A model generated the notes under the pieces. It saw nothing but the letters and a program-made list of their open reading frames with translations, was not told where the DNA came from and made no database searches. Made by a program: the position numbers and the translations under genes. 10,349 nucleotides of DNA from an uncultured Erysipelotrichaceae bacterium (GTDB lineage: Bacteria; Bacillota_I; Bacilli_A; Erysipelotrichales; Coprobacillaceae), in assembly GCA_900317015.1 (NCBI GenBank), contig ONFH01000034.1:1-10349 (forward strand). The letters run 5' to 3'. This document shows, piece by piece, positions 1 through 7,539 of this stretch; position 1 is the stretch's first letter, and each line of letters opens with the position of its first letter.

Positions 1-49
1 CTATATGTATATTTTTAAATGATATTTGTATTTAAAACTCAAAAGGCGC

Positions 50-78
50 AAAAAAGGCGTCAACCTTAAGTTGACGCC
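50..78 (-). terminator. Orphan intrinsic terminator reading leftward
   Basis: A perfect 9-bp stem (GGCGTCAAC at 56-64 pairing with GTTGACGCC at 70-78, loop CTTAA) is followed on the minus strand by six T residues (A50-A55 on the + strand). On the + strand the hairpin is followed by non-T sequence, so it can only terminate minus-strand transcription. No minus-strand gene lies to its right: the ECF S-component fragment begins immediately, in + orientation. It has therefore lost the gene it served. Confidence 0.75.
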
Positions 79-333
79 ATTGGCGGCTTCGATAAGAAGA
101 ACGTGATTTTATTTAATGTCGTACAGATCATTGCCAGCGTTGTCGCTTGGGTCTTATTAGCACCAGCACTTGATATTTTGATTTATGCCGAACCAGCCAA
201 TAAAGTCTTTGTCCAGGGCGTCTTTGCCTGCATCGGCGATATCATTGTCGTGGCCATCTTAGGTTCAATTTTAGCCTATGGTTATTCTAAGACAGTTGGT
301 CGTTCTTCTAGTTTGGAAAAAGAGGATGATTAA
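79..333 (+). pseudogene. C-terminal fragment of UPF0397-family ECF transporter S component
   Basis: The encoded stretch, from about GGFDKKN onward, resembles the C-terminal 80 or so residues of UPF0397 proteins. These are membrane substrate-binding (S) components of energy-coupling-factor transporters, often labelled riboflavin-type, though the substrate is not settled. The recognisable core is FNVVQIIASVVAWVLLAP, LDILIYAEPANKVFVQG and a second hydrophobic helix (about DIIVVAILGSILAYGY), ending in a charged tail. Family members are usually about 180 residues, so the N-terminal 100 or so, with the first membrane helices, are missing. The frame is closed by TAA at 67-69 and upstream sequence is AT-rich and non-homologous. 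A GTG at 103 could start a 76-residue peptide, but I see no good ribosome binding site before it. The stop overlaps the ATG of the ATPase gene by one base, which marks the original operon order S-A-T. It is either a truncated gene or an assembly join. Confidence 0.75.
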
Positions 334-2042
334 TGGAACCCATTATTGAATTTAAAGATTTTTCATTTAAATATCGTGCTCAGAAAGAGCCGACCTTAAA
401 AGATATCAACCTGACCATCAATAGAGGAGAGAAGGTCCTGATCATTGGACCTTCCGGGTCAGGAAAGTCAACTTTGTCACAATGTTTAAATGGTTTAATT
501 CCGCATACTTATCCTGGTAAGATCAAAGGAAGATTAACGGTCAATGGGAAAAATCCAAAAAAGGCCGGCATCTTTGGCATGTCAGAAACCGTTGGCACTG
601 TTTTACAGGATACTGATGGTCAGTTCATTGGCTTAACAGTGGCGGAAGATATTGCCTTTGCTTTAGAAAATGACTGCGTGGAACAGTCCAAAATGATTCA
701 GCGTGTTTATGATGTGGCTGATGAATTAGATATTCGTAAATTATTAGATCATCGACCAAATGAATTATCCGGTGGTCAAAAACAGCGTGTCTCTTTAGCT
801 GGGGTCATGGTCGATGATGTCGATATTTTATTATTTGATGAACCATTGGCCAACTTAGACCCAGCTACGGGAAAAAGTACGATTGCCTTGATTGATGAGA
901 TCCATAAGACGACCAATAAGACGATCATTATTATTGAACATCGTCTCGAAGATGTCTTATATAAGGATGTCGATCGCGTCGTCATGATCAATGATGGACG
1001 CATTACGGCCGATATGACCAGTGATGAATTGTTATCAAGTGATCTGTTAGAAAAGGCTGGCATTCGTGAACCACTTTATTTAAGTGCCTGCAAATTAGCC
1101 GGTGTTAAGATCACACCGGACATGCATCCATCCCATATTGAAACATTTGATGTTTCGGGTGTGGAAGACAATGTTCAGAAATGGTTCCATGAAACAGCTT
1201 ACCAGCCAGAAAACAACAGTCATGAGACGATCTTATCGGTCAAGCATTTATCTTATTCTTATGATCAGGCCCATAGGGTCCTTGATGATATCAGCTTTGA
1301 CATCAAGGAAGGGGAAATGCTCAGTATCGTTGGTCGTAATGGGGCTGGCAAATCGACATTATCTTCATTGATCTGTGGCTTCATGCCTGTCGATGAAGGG
1401 GAGATCCTACTTGAAGGAGAAGATATCACCCCATTATCCATTCGTGAACGTGGCGAGAAAATCGGATTTGTCATGCAGAACTCAAATCATATGATCTCTA
1501 AGAGCATGATCTTTGATGAAGTTGCATTAGGACTAGAAGTTCGAGGTGTTCCAGAGGATGAGATCAAGGAAAGAGTCAATGAGACATTAAAGATCTGTGG
1601 TCTGTATCCATTTAGAAACTGGCCAATTTCGGCATTGAGCTTTGGTCAGAAGAAACGTATGACGATTGCATCGATCCTTGTGCTGAATCCAAAGATCCTC
1701 ATTCTTGATGAACCAACAGCTGGGCAGGATTTCCGCCATTATACAGAAATCATGGAATTCTTGAAGATGCTCAACCGTGATCATCATGTCACGATCATCA
1801 TGATCACACATGATATGCACTTGATGTTAGAATATACGCACCGTGCCATCGTTTTAGCTGATGGTCATCTCTTAGCGGATGAAACACCAGCTCGTGTACT
1901 TACGGATGAGAAATTAACAGAAGCCGCTTATTTAAAACGTACATCACTTTATGATCTATCATTAAAGTGTCATATTGACGATGCATCTGCATTTGTAGAA
2001 CGATTTATTGCCGAAGATGAAAGGGAGCGAGATCATGGCTAA
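333..2042 (+). CDS. ECF transporter ATPase with two fused ABC domains
   Basis: This is the cytoplasmic energising subunit of an energy-coupling-factor importer, 569 residues, with two complete ABC ATPase domains in one chain (YkoD-like arrangement). Domain 1 has Walker A GPSGSGKST at 39-47, Q-loop Q92, signature LSGGQKQR at 145-152, Walker B ILLFDEP at 165-171 and the switch histidine H203. Domain 2 has Walker A GRNGAGKST at 334-342, Q-loop Q382, signature LSFGQKKR at 435-442, Walker B ILILDEP at 455-461 and H493. The second signature has F in place of the first conserved G, a variant I recall from this ATPase family. All catalytic residues appear intact in both halves. The ATG overlaps the S-component stop by one base, with AGAGG at 321-325 as ribosome binding site. 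The 3' end overlaps ecfT by 8 bases. The two domains would form the nucleotide-hydrolysing dimer that drives EcfT and the S component. Confidence 0.93.
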   Translation: MEPIIEFKDFSFKYRAQKEPTLKDINLTINRGEKVLIIGPSGSGKSTLSQCLNGLIPHTYPGKIKGRLTVNGKNPKKAGIFGMSETVGTVLQDTDGQFIGLTVAEDIAFALENDCVEQSKMIQRVYDVADELDIRKLLDHRPNELSGGQKQRVSLAGVMVDDVDILLFDEPLANLDPATGKSTIALIDEIHKTTNKTIIIIEHRLEDVLYKDVDRVVMINDGRITADMTSDELLSSDLLEKAGIREPLYLSACKLAGVKITPDMHPSHIETFDVSGVEDNVQKWFHETAYQPENNSHETILSVKHLSYSYDQAHRVLDDISFDIKEGEMLSIVGRNGAGKSTLSSLICGFMPVDEGEILLEGEDITPLSIRERGEKIGFVMQNSNHMISKSMIFDEVALGLEVRGVPEDEIKERVNETLKICGLYPFRNWPISALSFGQKKRMTIASILVLNPKILILDEPTAGQDFRHYTEIMEFLKMLNRDHHVTIIMITHDMHLMLEYTHRAIVLADGHLLADETPARVLTDEKLTEAAYLKRTSLYDLSLKCHIDDASAFVERFIAEDERERDHG

Positions 2043-2862
2043 AATCTTAAGTTATACAAAGAAAGAGACCTGGATCGATGCCTTGACAGGGGTCACGAAG
2101 TTAGCTTTCTTCTTAGCCTGGTCGATCGTTTCGATGATCACTTATGATACAAGAGTGTTAGGTGTGATGTTTATCTTATCCCTGATCATCTTTAAGATCT
2201 CAAAGATCGAAGTGAGTCAGGTGACATCTGTCTTTAAGTTCATCTTGTTCTTTTTGATCTTGAATGTTCTGTTTATCTTTATCTTTTCACCTTATCAGGG
2301 ATGTTCCATCTATCATTCGAAGACAGTTCTGTTTCCAATTGCGGGAGGCTATGCGATGACAAGTGAACAGCTGTTCTACGAACTGAATATCGTCTTGAAG
2401 TATTTCACAGTGGCGCCAGCCGTGCTGATGTTTATCTTAACGACGCATCCAAGTGAGTTCGCCGCCTCTTTAAATCGTTTAAAGATTGGCTATACAGTCG
2501 ATTATTCTGTCTCACTTGCTTTACGTTATATTCCTGATGTTCAGCGTGACTATACGACGATCAAGCATGCCCAGGAAGCACGAGGCATTGAAATGTCTAA
2601 GAAAGCGTCATTGTTTAAGCGTACAAAACGTATGGCAGCCATTATTTTCCCATTGATCTTTACAAGTATGGACCGTATCGATGTCGTTTCGACGGCCATG
2701 GAGTTAAGAGGTTTTGGGAAAAAGAAGAAACGTACATGGTATTCAGCTCGTCCTTTATCACGGAATGATTATCTTGTGCTGTTATTCCTGCTTGTCTTTT
2801 GTGTCGGCGCCTTAGTGATCACATTCTCTAATGGCAGTCGTTTCTATAATCCATTTCATTAA
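2035..2862 (+). CDS. ecfT: ECF transporter transmembrane coupling protein EcfT
   Basis: This is a 275-residue integral membrane protein that couples the ATPase dimer to the S component (CbiQ/EcfT family). Hydrophobic helices lie at about 22-36, 41-54, 66-85, 120-136, 200-211 and 245-263. The two cytoplasmic coupling motifs that dock on the ATPases are clear: EARGIE at 181-186 and ELRGFG at 223-228. The start was placed at the ATG at 2035, preceded at 7 bases by AAGGGAG (2021-2027). An earlier in-frame ATG at 2008 would lie deep inside the ATPase gene without a good ribosome binding site. The gene overlaps the ATPase gene by 8 bases, so translation is probably coupled. A strong intrinsic terminator follows immediately, ending the transporter operon. 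Confidence 0.92.
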   Translation: MAKILSYTKKETWIDALTGVTKLAFFLAWSIVSMITYDTRVLGVMFILSLIIFKISKIEVSQVTSVFKFILFFLILNVLFIFIFSPYQGCSIYHSKTVLFPIAGGYAMTSEQLFYELNIVLKYFTVAPAVLMFILTTHPSEFAASLNRLKIGYTVDYSVSLALRYIPDVQRDYTTIKHAQEARGIEMSKKASLFKRTKRMAAIIFPLIFTSMDRIDVVSTAMELRGFGKKKKRTWYSARPLSRNDYLVLLFLLVFCVGALVITFSNGSRFYNPFH

Positions 2863-2864
2863 TT

Positions 2865-2896
2865 AGCATTATCTTCAATGATAATGCTTTTTCTTT
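2865..2896 (+). terminator. Intrinsic terminator of the ECF operon
   Basis: A 9-bp stem, AGCATTATC (2865-2873) with GATAATGCT (2880-2888), and loop TTCAAT are followed by a T-rich tail (TTTTTCTTT). It starts 2 bases after the ecfT stop and separates the transporter from the deoC operon. Confidence 0.9.
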
Positions 2897-2905
2897 GAAA
2901 AAGAC

Positions 2906-2934
2906 TTGAAAGGACTTTCATTAACTTTTAAAAT
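2906..2934 (+). promoter_or_regulatory. Sigma-A-type promoter of the deoC operon
   Basis: TTGAAA at 2906-2911 and TAAAAT at 2929-2934 are separated by exactly 17 bases. Transcription would start near 2941, giving a leader of about 29 bases before the deoC start at 2970. It sits between the ECF terminator and deoC, so the operon is independently transcribed. Confidence 0.8.
2907..2920. promoter_or_regulatory. Candidate operator palindrome overlapping the deoC -35 box
   Basis: TGAAAG-GA-CTTTCA is a perfect 6+2+6 inverted repeat lying over the -35 element, where a bound repressor would block RNA polymerase. The operon encodes its own DeoR-family repressor, so autoregulation through this site is a reasonable inference. 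A 14-base palindrome in AT-rich DNA can also arise by chance. Confidence 0.35.
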
Positions 2935-2969
2935 AAAAGCATATGAAAGAAAATAAAAGGAGAATGAAT

Positions 2970-3644
2970 ATGAAGATCACAAGAGCACAACTTGCCAAAA
3001 CATTTGATCATACATTTTTAAAAGCCTATGCAACAGAAGATGATTTACATAAGCTCTGCGAGGAAGCAAAAATACTCAATACCGCCATGGTGGCGATCAA
3101 TCCCGTCTGGGTCTCCTACTGTAAAAAAGAATTAGAGGGCACGGATGTCCATGTGGGCGCAGCCATTTCTTTTCCATTAGGTCAGACAACGATTCCTGAA
3201 AAGGTGTCTGAAACGTTGAAATCCATTGAAGATGGAGCCGATGAAATTGATTATGTCATCAATGTCGGTCGTGCCAAAATGCATGACTGGGATTATATCC
3301 GTGAAGAAATGGAAGCCATCACGAAGGTCTGCAAAGAACGAAACATCATTATTAAAGTTATCTTTGAAAACTGCTACTTAGAAAAGGATGAGATCAGACA
3401 GCTCGCTTTAATTGCCAAAGACGTGAAACCAGACTTTATTAAAACAAGCACTGGTTTTGGCACCGGCGGAGCAACTGTTGAAGATGTCAAGCTGATGGTT
3501 GAGACCGTTGATGGTGCAGTCAAAGTCAAGGCTGCTGGTGGGATCCGTGACTGGGAAACTTGCAAAGCCATGTTAGAAGCAGGGGCCGTTCGTATTGGCA
3601 CGTCATCATCATTGAAGATTTTAGAAGGATTTGATGCTCAATGA
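2970..3644 (+). CDS. deoC: Deoxyribose-phosphate aldolase
   Basis: This cytoplasmic class I aldolase cleaves 2-deoxy-D-ribose 5-phosphate to glyceraldehyde 3-phosphate and acetaldehyde in deoxynucleoside breakdown. The 224-residue length fits the short bacterial DeoC type. Expected catalytic residues are visible: D94 in DEIDYVINVG, the Schiff-base lysine K158 in FIKTSTGFGTGGAT, and K187 in VKVKAAGGIR. The phosphate-binding C-terminal region (GAVRIGTSS) is present. The start is the ATG at 2970, 7 bases after AAAGGAG (2956-2962). The in-frame ATG at 2964 is too close to that site, and the one at 2943 would lie at the predicted transcription start. It is the first gene of a four-gene operon and its TGA overlaps the next ATG as ATGA. 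The partners are not the usual deo genes (no phosphorylase or phosphopentomutase), so a substrate other than deoxyribose 5-phosphate cannot be excluded. Confidence 0.93.
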   Translation: MKITRAQLAKTFDHTFLKAYATEDDLHKLCEEAKILNTAMVAINPVWVSYCKKELEGTDVHVGAAISFPLGQTTIPEKVSETLKSIEDGADEIDYVINVGRAKMHDWDYIREEMEAITKVCKERNIIIKVIFENCYLEKDEIRQLALIAKDVKPDFIKTSTGFGTGGATVEDVKLMVETVDGAVKVKAAGGIRDWETCKAMLEAGAVRIGTSSSLKILEGFDAQ

Positions 3645-4570
3645 GACCATTACTTTTCGAGTCGTATACCTATGAGACGATCTGGGCGGGTCACCGCTTA
3701 GAAGCATTTCGTCGATCATCAGACAAGATTGGCACATCTTTTGAAGTTTCAGCTCATCCCACAGGGTCGACTCGTATTGCAAATATTGAAGGTCAGCCGC
3801 TCTTCCTTGATTATCTCAAAGGGAGAGAGGAAGCATTACTTGGACCTGATTGGACGATTCATGATCTGATGCGTACATGCTTTTTAGATACCAGCGATGT
3901 TTTAAGTGTCCAGGTTCATCCTGATGATGACTATGCGCAATTACATAGTCATGATGATGGCAAAGATGAAAGCTGGTATATCGTTGATGCTGATGAGGAT
4001 GCCTTCCTTTATGCCGGTGCCACAACAAAGAATCTTGATGTTTTACATCAGGCGTTAGAAAAGGGAACGATTCAAGATTATATGCGCAAATGGCATGTTC
4101 ATGCGGGCGATTACATTGATATTCCCCATGGCACCTTGCATGCGTTAGGAGCAAACATTCTTGCTTATGAGATGGGCACCAATAGCAATACGACCTATCG
4201 CTTTTATGACTGGGATCGTGTCGATGCTAATGGCCAGAAACGTCCTTTACATATCAAAGAAAGCTTTGATGTCGTCGATCTAAAAAGAAAGCCGCATTTC
4301 GTCAGGGCCCAGAAGACGTCCCATCGTTTAAGTGAGATGGATCATTATGTGATCGATGAACTTTATATCAATAGCCCCAAAACTATAAACTGTGGTGAGA
4401 CGTATTTTATCATCACCAATATTGAGAAAGAACCAATCGATGTTTTCGTAAATAACGAAACCATTCCATTAGAGGGCTACAAGGCCATGTTCGTGCCTTA
4501 TATAACCAAGCAGATCCACATCAACAAGGCTCATCTCTTATTGAGCCGACCAAGAAAGGAGTCTCTATGA
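3641..4570 (+). CDS. manA: Mannose-6-phosphate isomerase, class I
   Basis: This zinc-dependent cupin interconverts mannose 6-phosphate and fructose 6-phosphate. It is 309 residues, the usual size of the Bacillota short type. Metal ligands can be assigned by motif: H93 in SVQVHPDDDYAQ (with Q91), E110 in the DESWYIVD segment, and H167 in DIPHGTLHALG. The family segment TYRFYDWDRVD with R187 near the active site, followed by GQKRPLHIKESFDVVD, is clear. The C-terminal third is a second, non-catalytic cupin-like domain. The gene starts by ATGA overlap with deoC and ends by ATGA overlap with the SDR gene, so translation is coupled on both sides. Mannose 6-phosphate is the expected substrate, but the operon has no mannose transporter, so the true sugar phosphate could be another aldose. 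Confidence 0.9.
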   Translation: MRPLLFESYTYETIWAGHRLEAFRRSSDKIGTSFEVSAHPTGSTRIANIEGQPLFLDYLKGREEALLGPDWTIHDLMRTCFLDTSDVLSVQVHPDDDYAQLHSHDDGKDESWYIVDADEDAFLYAGATTKNLDVLHQALEKGTIQDYMRKWHVHAGDYIDIPHGTLHALGANILAYEMGTNSNTTYRFYDWDRVDANGQKRPLHIKESFDVVDLKRKPHFVRAQKTSHRLSEMDHYVIDELYINSPKTINCGETYFIITNIEKEPIDVFVNNETIPLEGYKAMFVPYITKQIHINKAHLLLSRPRKESL

Positions 4571-5436
4571 AAAGAGTTTTAGTGACCGGTGCCAATGGCT
4601 ATTTAGCATCATTGGTCTACCATATGAATCAGGATGCTTTTGAATGGATCCGCATGACAAGGAAGGATGCGGATTTCAGTGATCCCGATGCCGTCGAAGC
4701 ATGGATCCGTAAACAGGAGTTTGATATTTGTTTCCATACCGCTGCCAATGCCAATACGGCCTTTTGTAACGAACATCCAGATCTCGCAGAAAAGATCAAT
4801 GTGGAATCGACAAAACGCATCGTCGATGTCTGTGATGAAAGAGGGGCACTGCTGATCTTCTCAAGTTCCGAGCAGGTTTTTAATGGTCGCAGTAAAAGAG
4901 GTCCGTTCCATGAAGATGAAGAACCTTATGCCGTAACGGTTTATGGCCAAAATAAGATTGCCTGTGAAAAGTATATCCATGAACATTTAAAGAAAGCCAT
5001 TATTTTACGCTATTCCTGGCAGCTAGGACTATCTCAGCCAGATGTCAAGGCGAGTCCAAACTTAGCTGCCAACGTCATGAAGGCTTTACTTCATCAACAG
5101 CCAACACTCTTTACATGCAATGAGAAACGCTGTTTAACTTATGCCAAGCATTTAGCAATCGCTTTTCCAAAAATTATTGATTTAGCACCGGGCACTTATC
5201 ATGTGGCAGCCTCCAATGAGTTGACGACCTATGAAGCCGCTGTTTATATTGCAAAAAAGCTAGGAGCCACTCAGAAAGCAATCGACACGTACATTCTGCC
5301 AAATCATGAGCGTTATCAGGATCGTTTCCGTGACTTCCGCTTAGATGCGAGCAAGTTAGAAGCCTTAGGCATTTCTTTTGGCACGTTTGAAGATCATGTC
5401 GATGAGTTACTCAATGACTTTGGATGGCATGTCTAA
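4567..5436 (+). CDS. RmlD-like SDR, sugar nucleotide-binding family
   Basis: This 289-residue extended short-chain dehydrogenase is related to dTDP-4-dehydrorhamnose reductase (RmlD). The N-terminal Rossmann motif VTGANGYLA (6-14) binds NAD(P); its last position is Ala rather than the commoner Gly. Further family marks are DICFHTAANANT at 53-64, the strand and serine segment LIFSSSEQVFNG at 96-107, catalytic Y126 and K130 in VYGQNKIACEKY, and LRYSWQLG at 147-154. Other dTDP-rhamnose genes (rmlA, rmlB, rmlC) are not in the window, so a role in rhamnose synthesis is not supported by context. It may reduce or epimerise a sugar, or act as a regulatory subunit as MAT2B-type relatives do. It overlaps manA by ATGA, and its stop lies just before the start of the repressor gene. 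Confidence 0.82.
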   Translation: MKRVLVTGANGYLASLVYHMNQDAFEWIRMTRKDADFSDPDAVEAWIRKQEFDICFHTAANANTAFCNEHPDLAEKINVESTKRIVDVCDERGALLIFSSSEQVFNGRSKRGPFHEDEEPYAVTVYGQNKIACEKYIHEHLKKAIILRYSWQLGLSQPDVKASPNLAANVMKALLHQQPTLFTCNEKRCLTYAKHLAIAFPKIIDLAPGTYHVAASNELTTYEAAVYIAKKLGATQKAIDTYILPNHERYQDRFRDFRLDASKLEALGISFGTFEDHVDELLNDFGWHV

Positions 5437-5437
5437 G

Positions 5438-6208
5438 ATGTTTGCTCAAGAACGAAAGCGTTTGATCCTTAAAACGCTAGAAGAAAAAAAGCGGGTCACG
5501 ATTTCTGAATTGGAAGATCTTCTTCATGTCAGCGGGACTACGATCAGAAATGACTTAAGTGAACTAGAAGCAAGTCATCTCTTAGTGCGTACGCATGGCG
5601 GAGCTATGTGGGTCGATCACGTCGTAAGCGTTGAAGAGACGATCGATGATCGACAAGGAAAGAAGATCACTGAAAAAGAGGAGATTGCCAAGCTAGCCTG
5701 CTTGTATGTTCATGAGCATGATACGATCTTCTTAGATACAGGAACCACTTGTTTTCAGATTGCCGTTGCTTTCAGCAAGCTGAATCGCTCCCTTACGATC
5801 ATCACCAATGATATGCGGGTCGCTTTACAGCTTCAAAAGAGTCCAAAGATTCATGTGATCGTCTTAGGTGGCAGTATGCGTAATGGCTTTGAATGTACGC
5901 TTGGGGCTGAGACGATCTTAAGTCTGATGAACTATTCTTTTGATGAAGCCTTTCTTGCGGCCAATGGGATCTCACTTGAACAGGGCATGACGACCCCCGA
6001 TTTAGAAACGGCAAAGGTCAAAGAAGTCGCCCTCACTCGTTCTCAACATAATTATCTTGTGGTCGATCATGACAAGTTTGAGAAAGTAACGGCGACAAAG
6101 TTTGGTGATCTAGAGGACATCGATGCAATCTTAACGGATTCAAAGATCGATTCAGATCTTCTCTCTTTATATGAAAACAATCATATGACGATCATTCATG
6201 AGCATTAG
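5438..6208 (+). CDS. DeoR-family transcriptional repressor
   Basis: This 256-residue DNA-binding regulator has the two domains of the DeoR family. The N-terminal winged helix-turn-helix (about 6-57) contains the family signature region from VTISELEDLLHVSGTTIRND through LVRTHGGA. The C-terminal sugar-phosphate sensing domain (about 80-235) shows LDTGTT at 99-104, TND at 123-125, VLGGS at 142-146 and VVDHDKFEK at 208-216. Family members usually respond to phosphorylated sugars. The start was set at the ATG at 5438, giving MFAQERKRLI, a typical DeoR beginning; an in-frame ATG at 5429 adds only three residues. The ribosome binding site is weak (GGATGG, 5422-5427), so translation probably depends on coupling to the SDR gene, whose stop is at 5434-5436. 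It most likely controls its own operon; the metabolite is probably a substrate or product of DeoC or the isomerase. Confidence 0.9.
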   Translation: MFAQERKRLILKTLEEKKRVTISELEDLLHVSGTTIRNDLSELEASHLLVRTHGGAMWVDHVVSVEETIDDRQGKKITEKEEIAKLACLYVHEHDTIFLDTGTTCFQIAVAFSKLNRSLTIITNDMRVALQLQKSPKIHVIVLGGSMRNGFECTLGAETILSLMNYSFDEAFLAANGISLEQGMTTPDLETAKVKEVALTRSQHNYLVVDHDKFEKVTATKFGDLEDIDAILTDSKIDSDLLSLYENNHMTIIHEH

Positions 6209-6236
6209 GAAGTCCGTAGGGCTTCCTGATGTTTTT
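6207..6236 (+). terminator. Intrinsic terminator of the deoC-deoR operon
   Basis: A 9-bp stem with one G-T wobble, AGGAAGTCC (6207-6215) with GGGCTTCCT (6219-6227), and a 3-base loop GTA. A run of five T residues follows after GATG (6232-6236). The stem overlaps the last two bases of the regulator's stop codon. Confidence 0.75.
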
Positions 6237-6237
6237 G

Positions 6238-6254
6238 TATGCACGTCGTGCATA
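6238..6254. repeat. 17-base palindrome after the deoR-type gene
   Basis: TATGCACGTCGTGCATA is an 8-bp inverted repeat around a single central T. It has no T tail, so it is unlikely to be a terminator. It lies between the operon terminator and the hydrolase gene, where an operator for the hydrolase or for the neighbouring regulator is conceivable. Confidence 0.4.
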
Positions 6255-6328
6255 ACCTCATAGCAACATACGATTGTACTTCTCTTTTTAGACTTGGTAA
6301 GCTTTGAAGGAAGTGAAAGGGTGATGCT

Positions 6329-7413
6329 ATGAAAATCAAACCATTAATCATTGGTATTCTAGTGTTCATACTTGGCATTGGTGGTGTCCTTTATGCAAAG
6401 TTACAGAGTCAATCGACAAATGGAGATGCTGAGAAGACTGATCATCGCATTCGTTTTATGGATGTGAGACGTCAGGGCACATCTCGCCATACTCTAAAAA
6501 CACCAAGTGATTTTCCTAAAGCCTATGACTATGGCAGTGGGAGAGCGAGCATGGTCGGTTATGAAACGATGGAACAGAAGCTTCCAAAACCAAAAGGCAA
6601 CCAGAAGATCCTCAATACGAGAATCAATAACCATAAGTTTCAGGCCCTTTATCTCTGGGAGAAAAACAAGATGCAAAGTCGGACAAAGTTTAACAAAGAT
6701 ATGACAGGTTACTTTGATGCTTATCATTTTAGACCCTATGTCACGATCCTACCAGTCAAGAAACATGTCAAAGTTAAAGGTGCCGTTGTTTTACTTGCAG
6801 GAGAAGCCTTTGAATTTAGAGGAAATTATGGTGATACTTTACCAACCGCAGCGCATCTACGAGAGCTTGGATTCCAGACATTTATTGTAGATGATCGCTT
6901 AAATCCTTACAGCCAGGAAGAAGGGGTTTTAGATGCTGCGAGAGCGGTGCGCTTCATTTGTAAGCATGCGAAGACTTATCAAATCAAAAAAGATCAGATT
7001 GCAGTTATGGGCTATTCTGCTGGTGGTATTCAGGCTGGGGAATTCTTGCTCAACTATGATGGAAAAGTGACGGGAAAATCTTTAGATCCAAGCTATCAGC
7101 CGGATGCTTTAGACCATGTGAATGCAAAAGCCAGTGCTGCCGGGATGATCTATTCGTTCTATGGTCGTTTATCCGTTGCGTCACTTGATCGAAAGAATTT
7201 GAAACGTGGGCATCTGCCACCAACATTTTATATCTATGGGACAGAAGATCCATTTTATGATCAGTTCAATGCTCAGTATAAGCTGATGAAAGGATAGGAC
7301 AGAATGTTTCCCGTATTATTTTAAAGAACTGGCCTCATGGCTTTGGTGCTGATGGTGGCTGGGTCGAAGATTATGCCAGCTGGCTCAATACGCTTTTTAA
7401 AAAAGTCAAATAG
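6329..7413 (+). pseudogene. Membrane-anchored alpha/beta hydrolase, frameshifted near the C terminus
   Basis: The open frame gives 322 residues ending at TAG 7295-7297. The N terminus has a signal anchor (hydrophobic 5-22, after MKIK), so the enzyme would face outward. The alpha/beta-hydrolase fold shows VKGAVVLLAGEAFEFRG at 149-165, the nucleophile elbow GYSAGG with S230, and the acid-loop D307 in YIYGTEDPF. The catalytic His is missing from this frame. One extra A in the A-run at 7282-7284 would continue translation in another frame as KRIGQNVSRIILKNWPHGFG and on to TAG at 7411-7413, restoring H337 and a total of 361 residues. Thus the gene carries a one-base deletion, or the sequence has a homopolymer error. 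The start has AAAGGGTG (6316-6323) at 5 bases. Esterase or peptidase-like activity is likely; the substrate is unknown. Confidence 0.8.
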
Positions 7414-7454
7414 ATTGAAAAGTCCATATCAATAACATGACAACAAAGAGTCAA

Positions 7455-7490
7455 GAAAAAAGAGCTTGGTTCGATGATGAACTAAGCTCT
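7455..7490 (-). terminator. Intrinsic terminator of the minus-strand secreted-protein gene
   Basis: A 12-bp stem with one G-T wobble (7461-7472 with 7479-7490, loop GATGAT) is followed on the minus strand by a T run (A456-type tract, A7456-A7461 on the + strand). On the + strand no T run follows, so it serves the gene at 7540-7950, ending about 50 bases beyond its stop. Confidence 0.85.
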
Positions 7491-7539
7491 CTGCTTCATG
7501 ACATGATCTTCAATCAATGATGGTGAATAAAATAGAAAA

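Noticed and set aside
3816..4154. Minus-strand 112-codon frame opposite manA
   Set aside because: The His-rich translation is a shadow of GAT/CAT-rich codons in manA, which has clear family motifs on the + strand.
7275..7300. Programmed frameshift in the hydrolase gene
   Set aside because: There is no canonical slippery heptamer and no obvious downstream stimulatory structure; a one-base indel in an A-run explains it more simply.
7461..7490. Hairpin as + strand terminator of the hydrolase gene
   Set aside because: No T run follows on the + strand; the T run is on the minus-strand side only.
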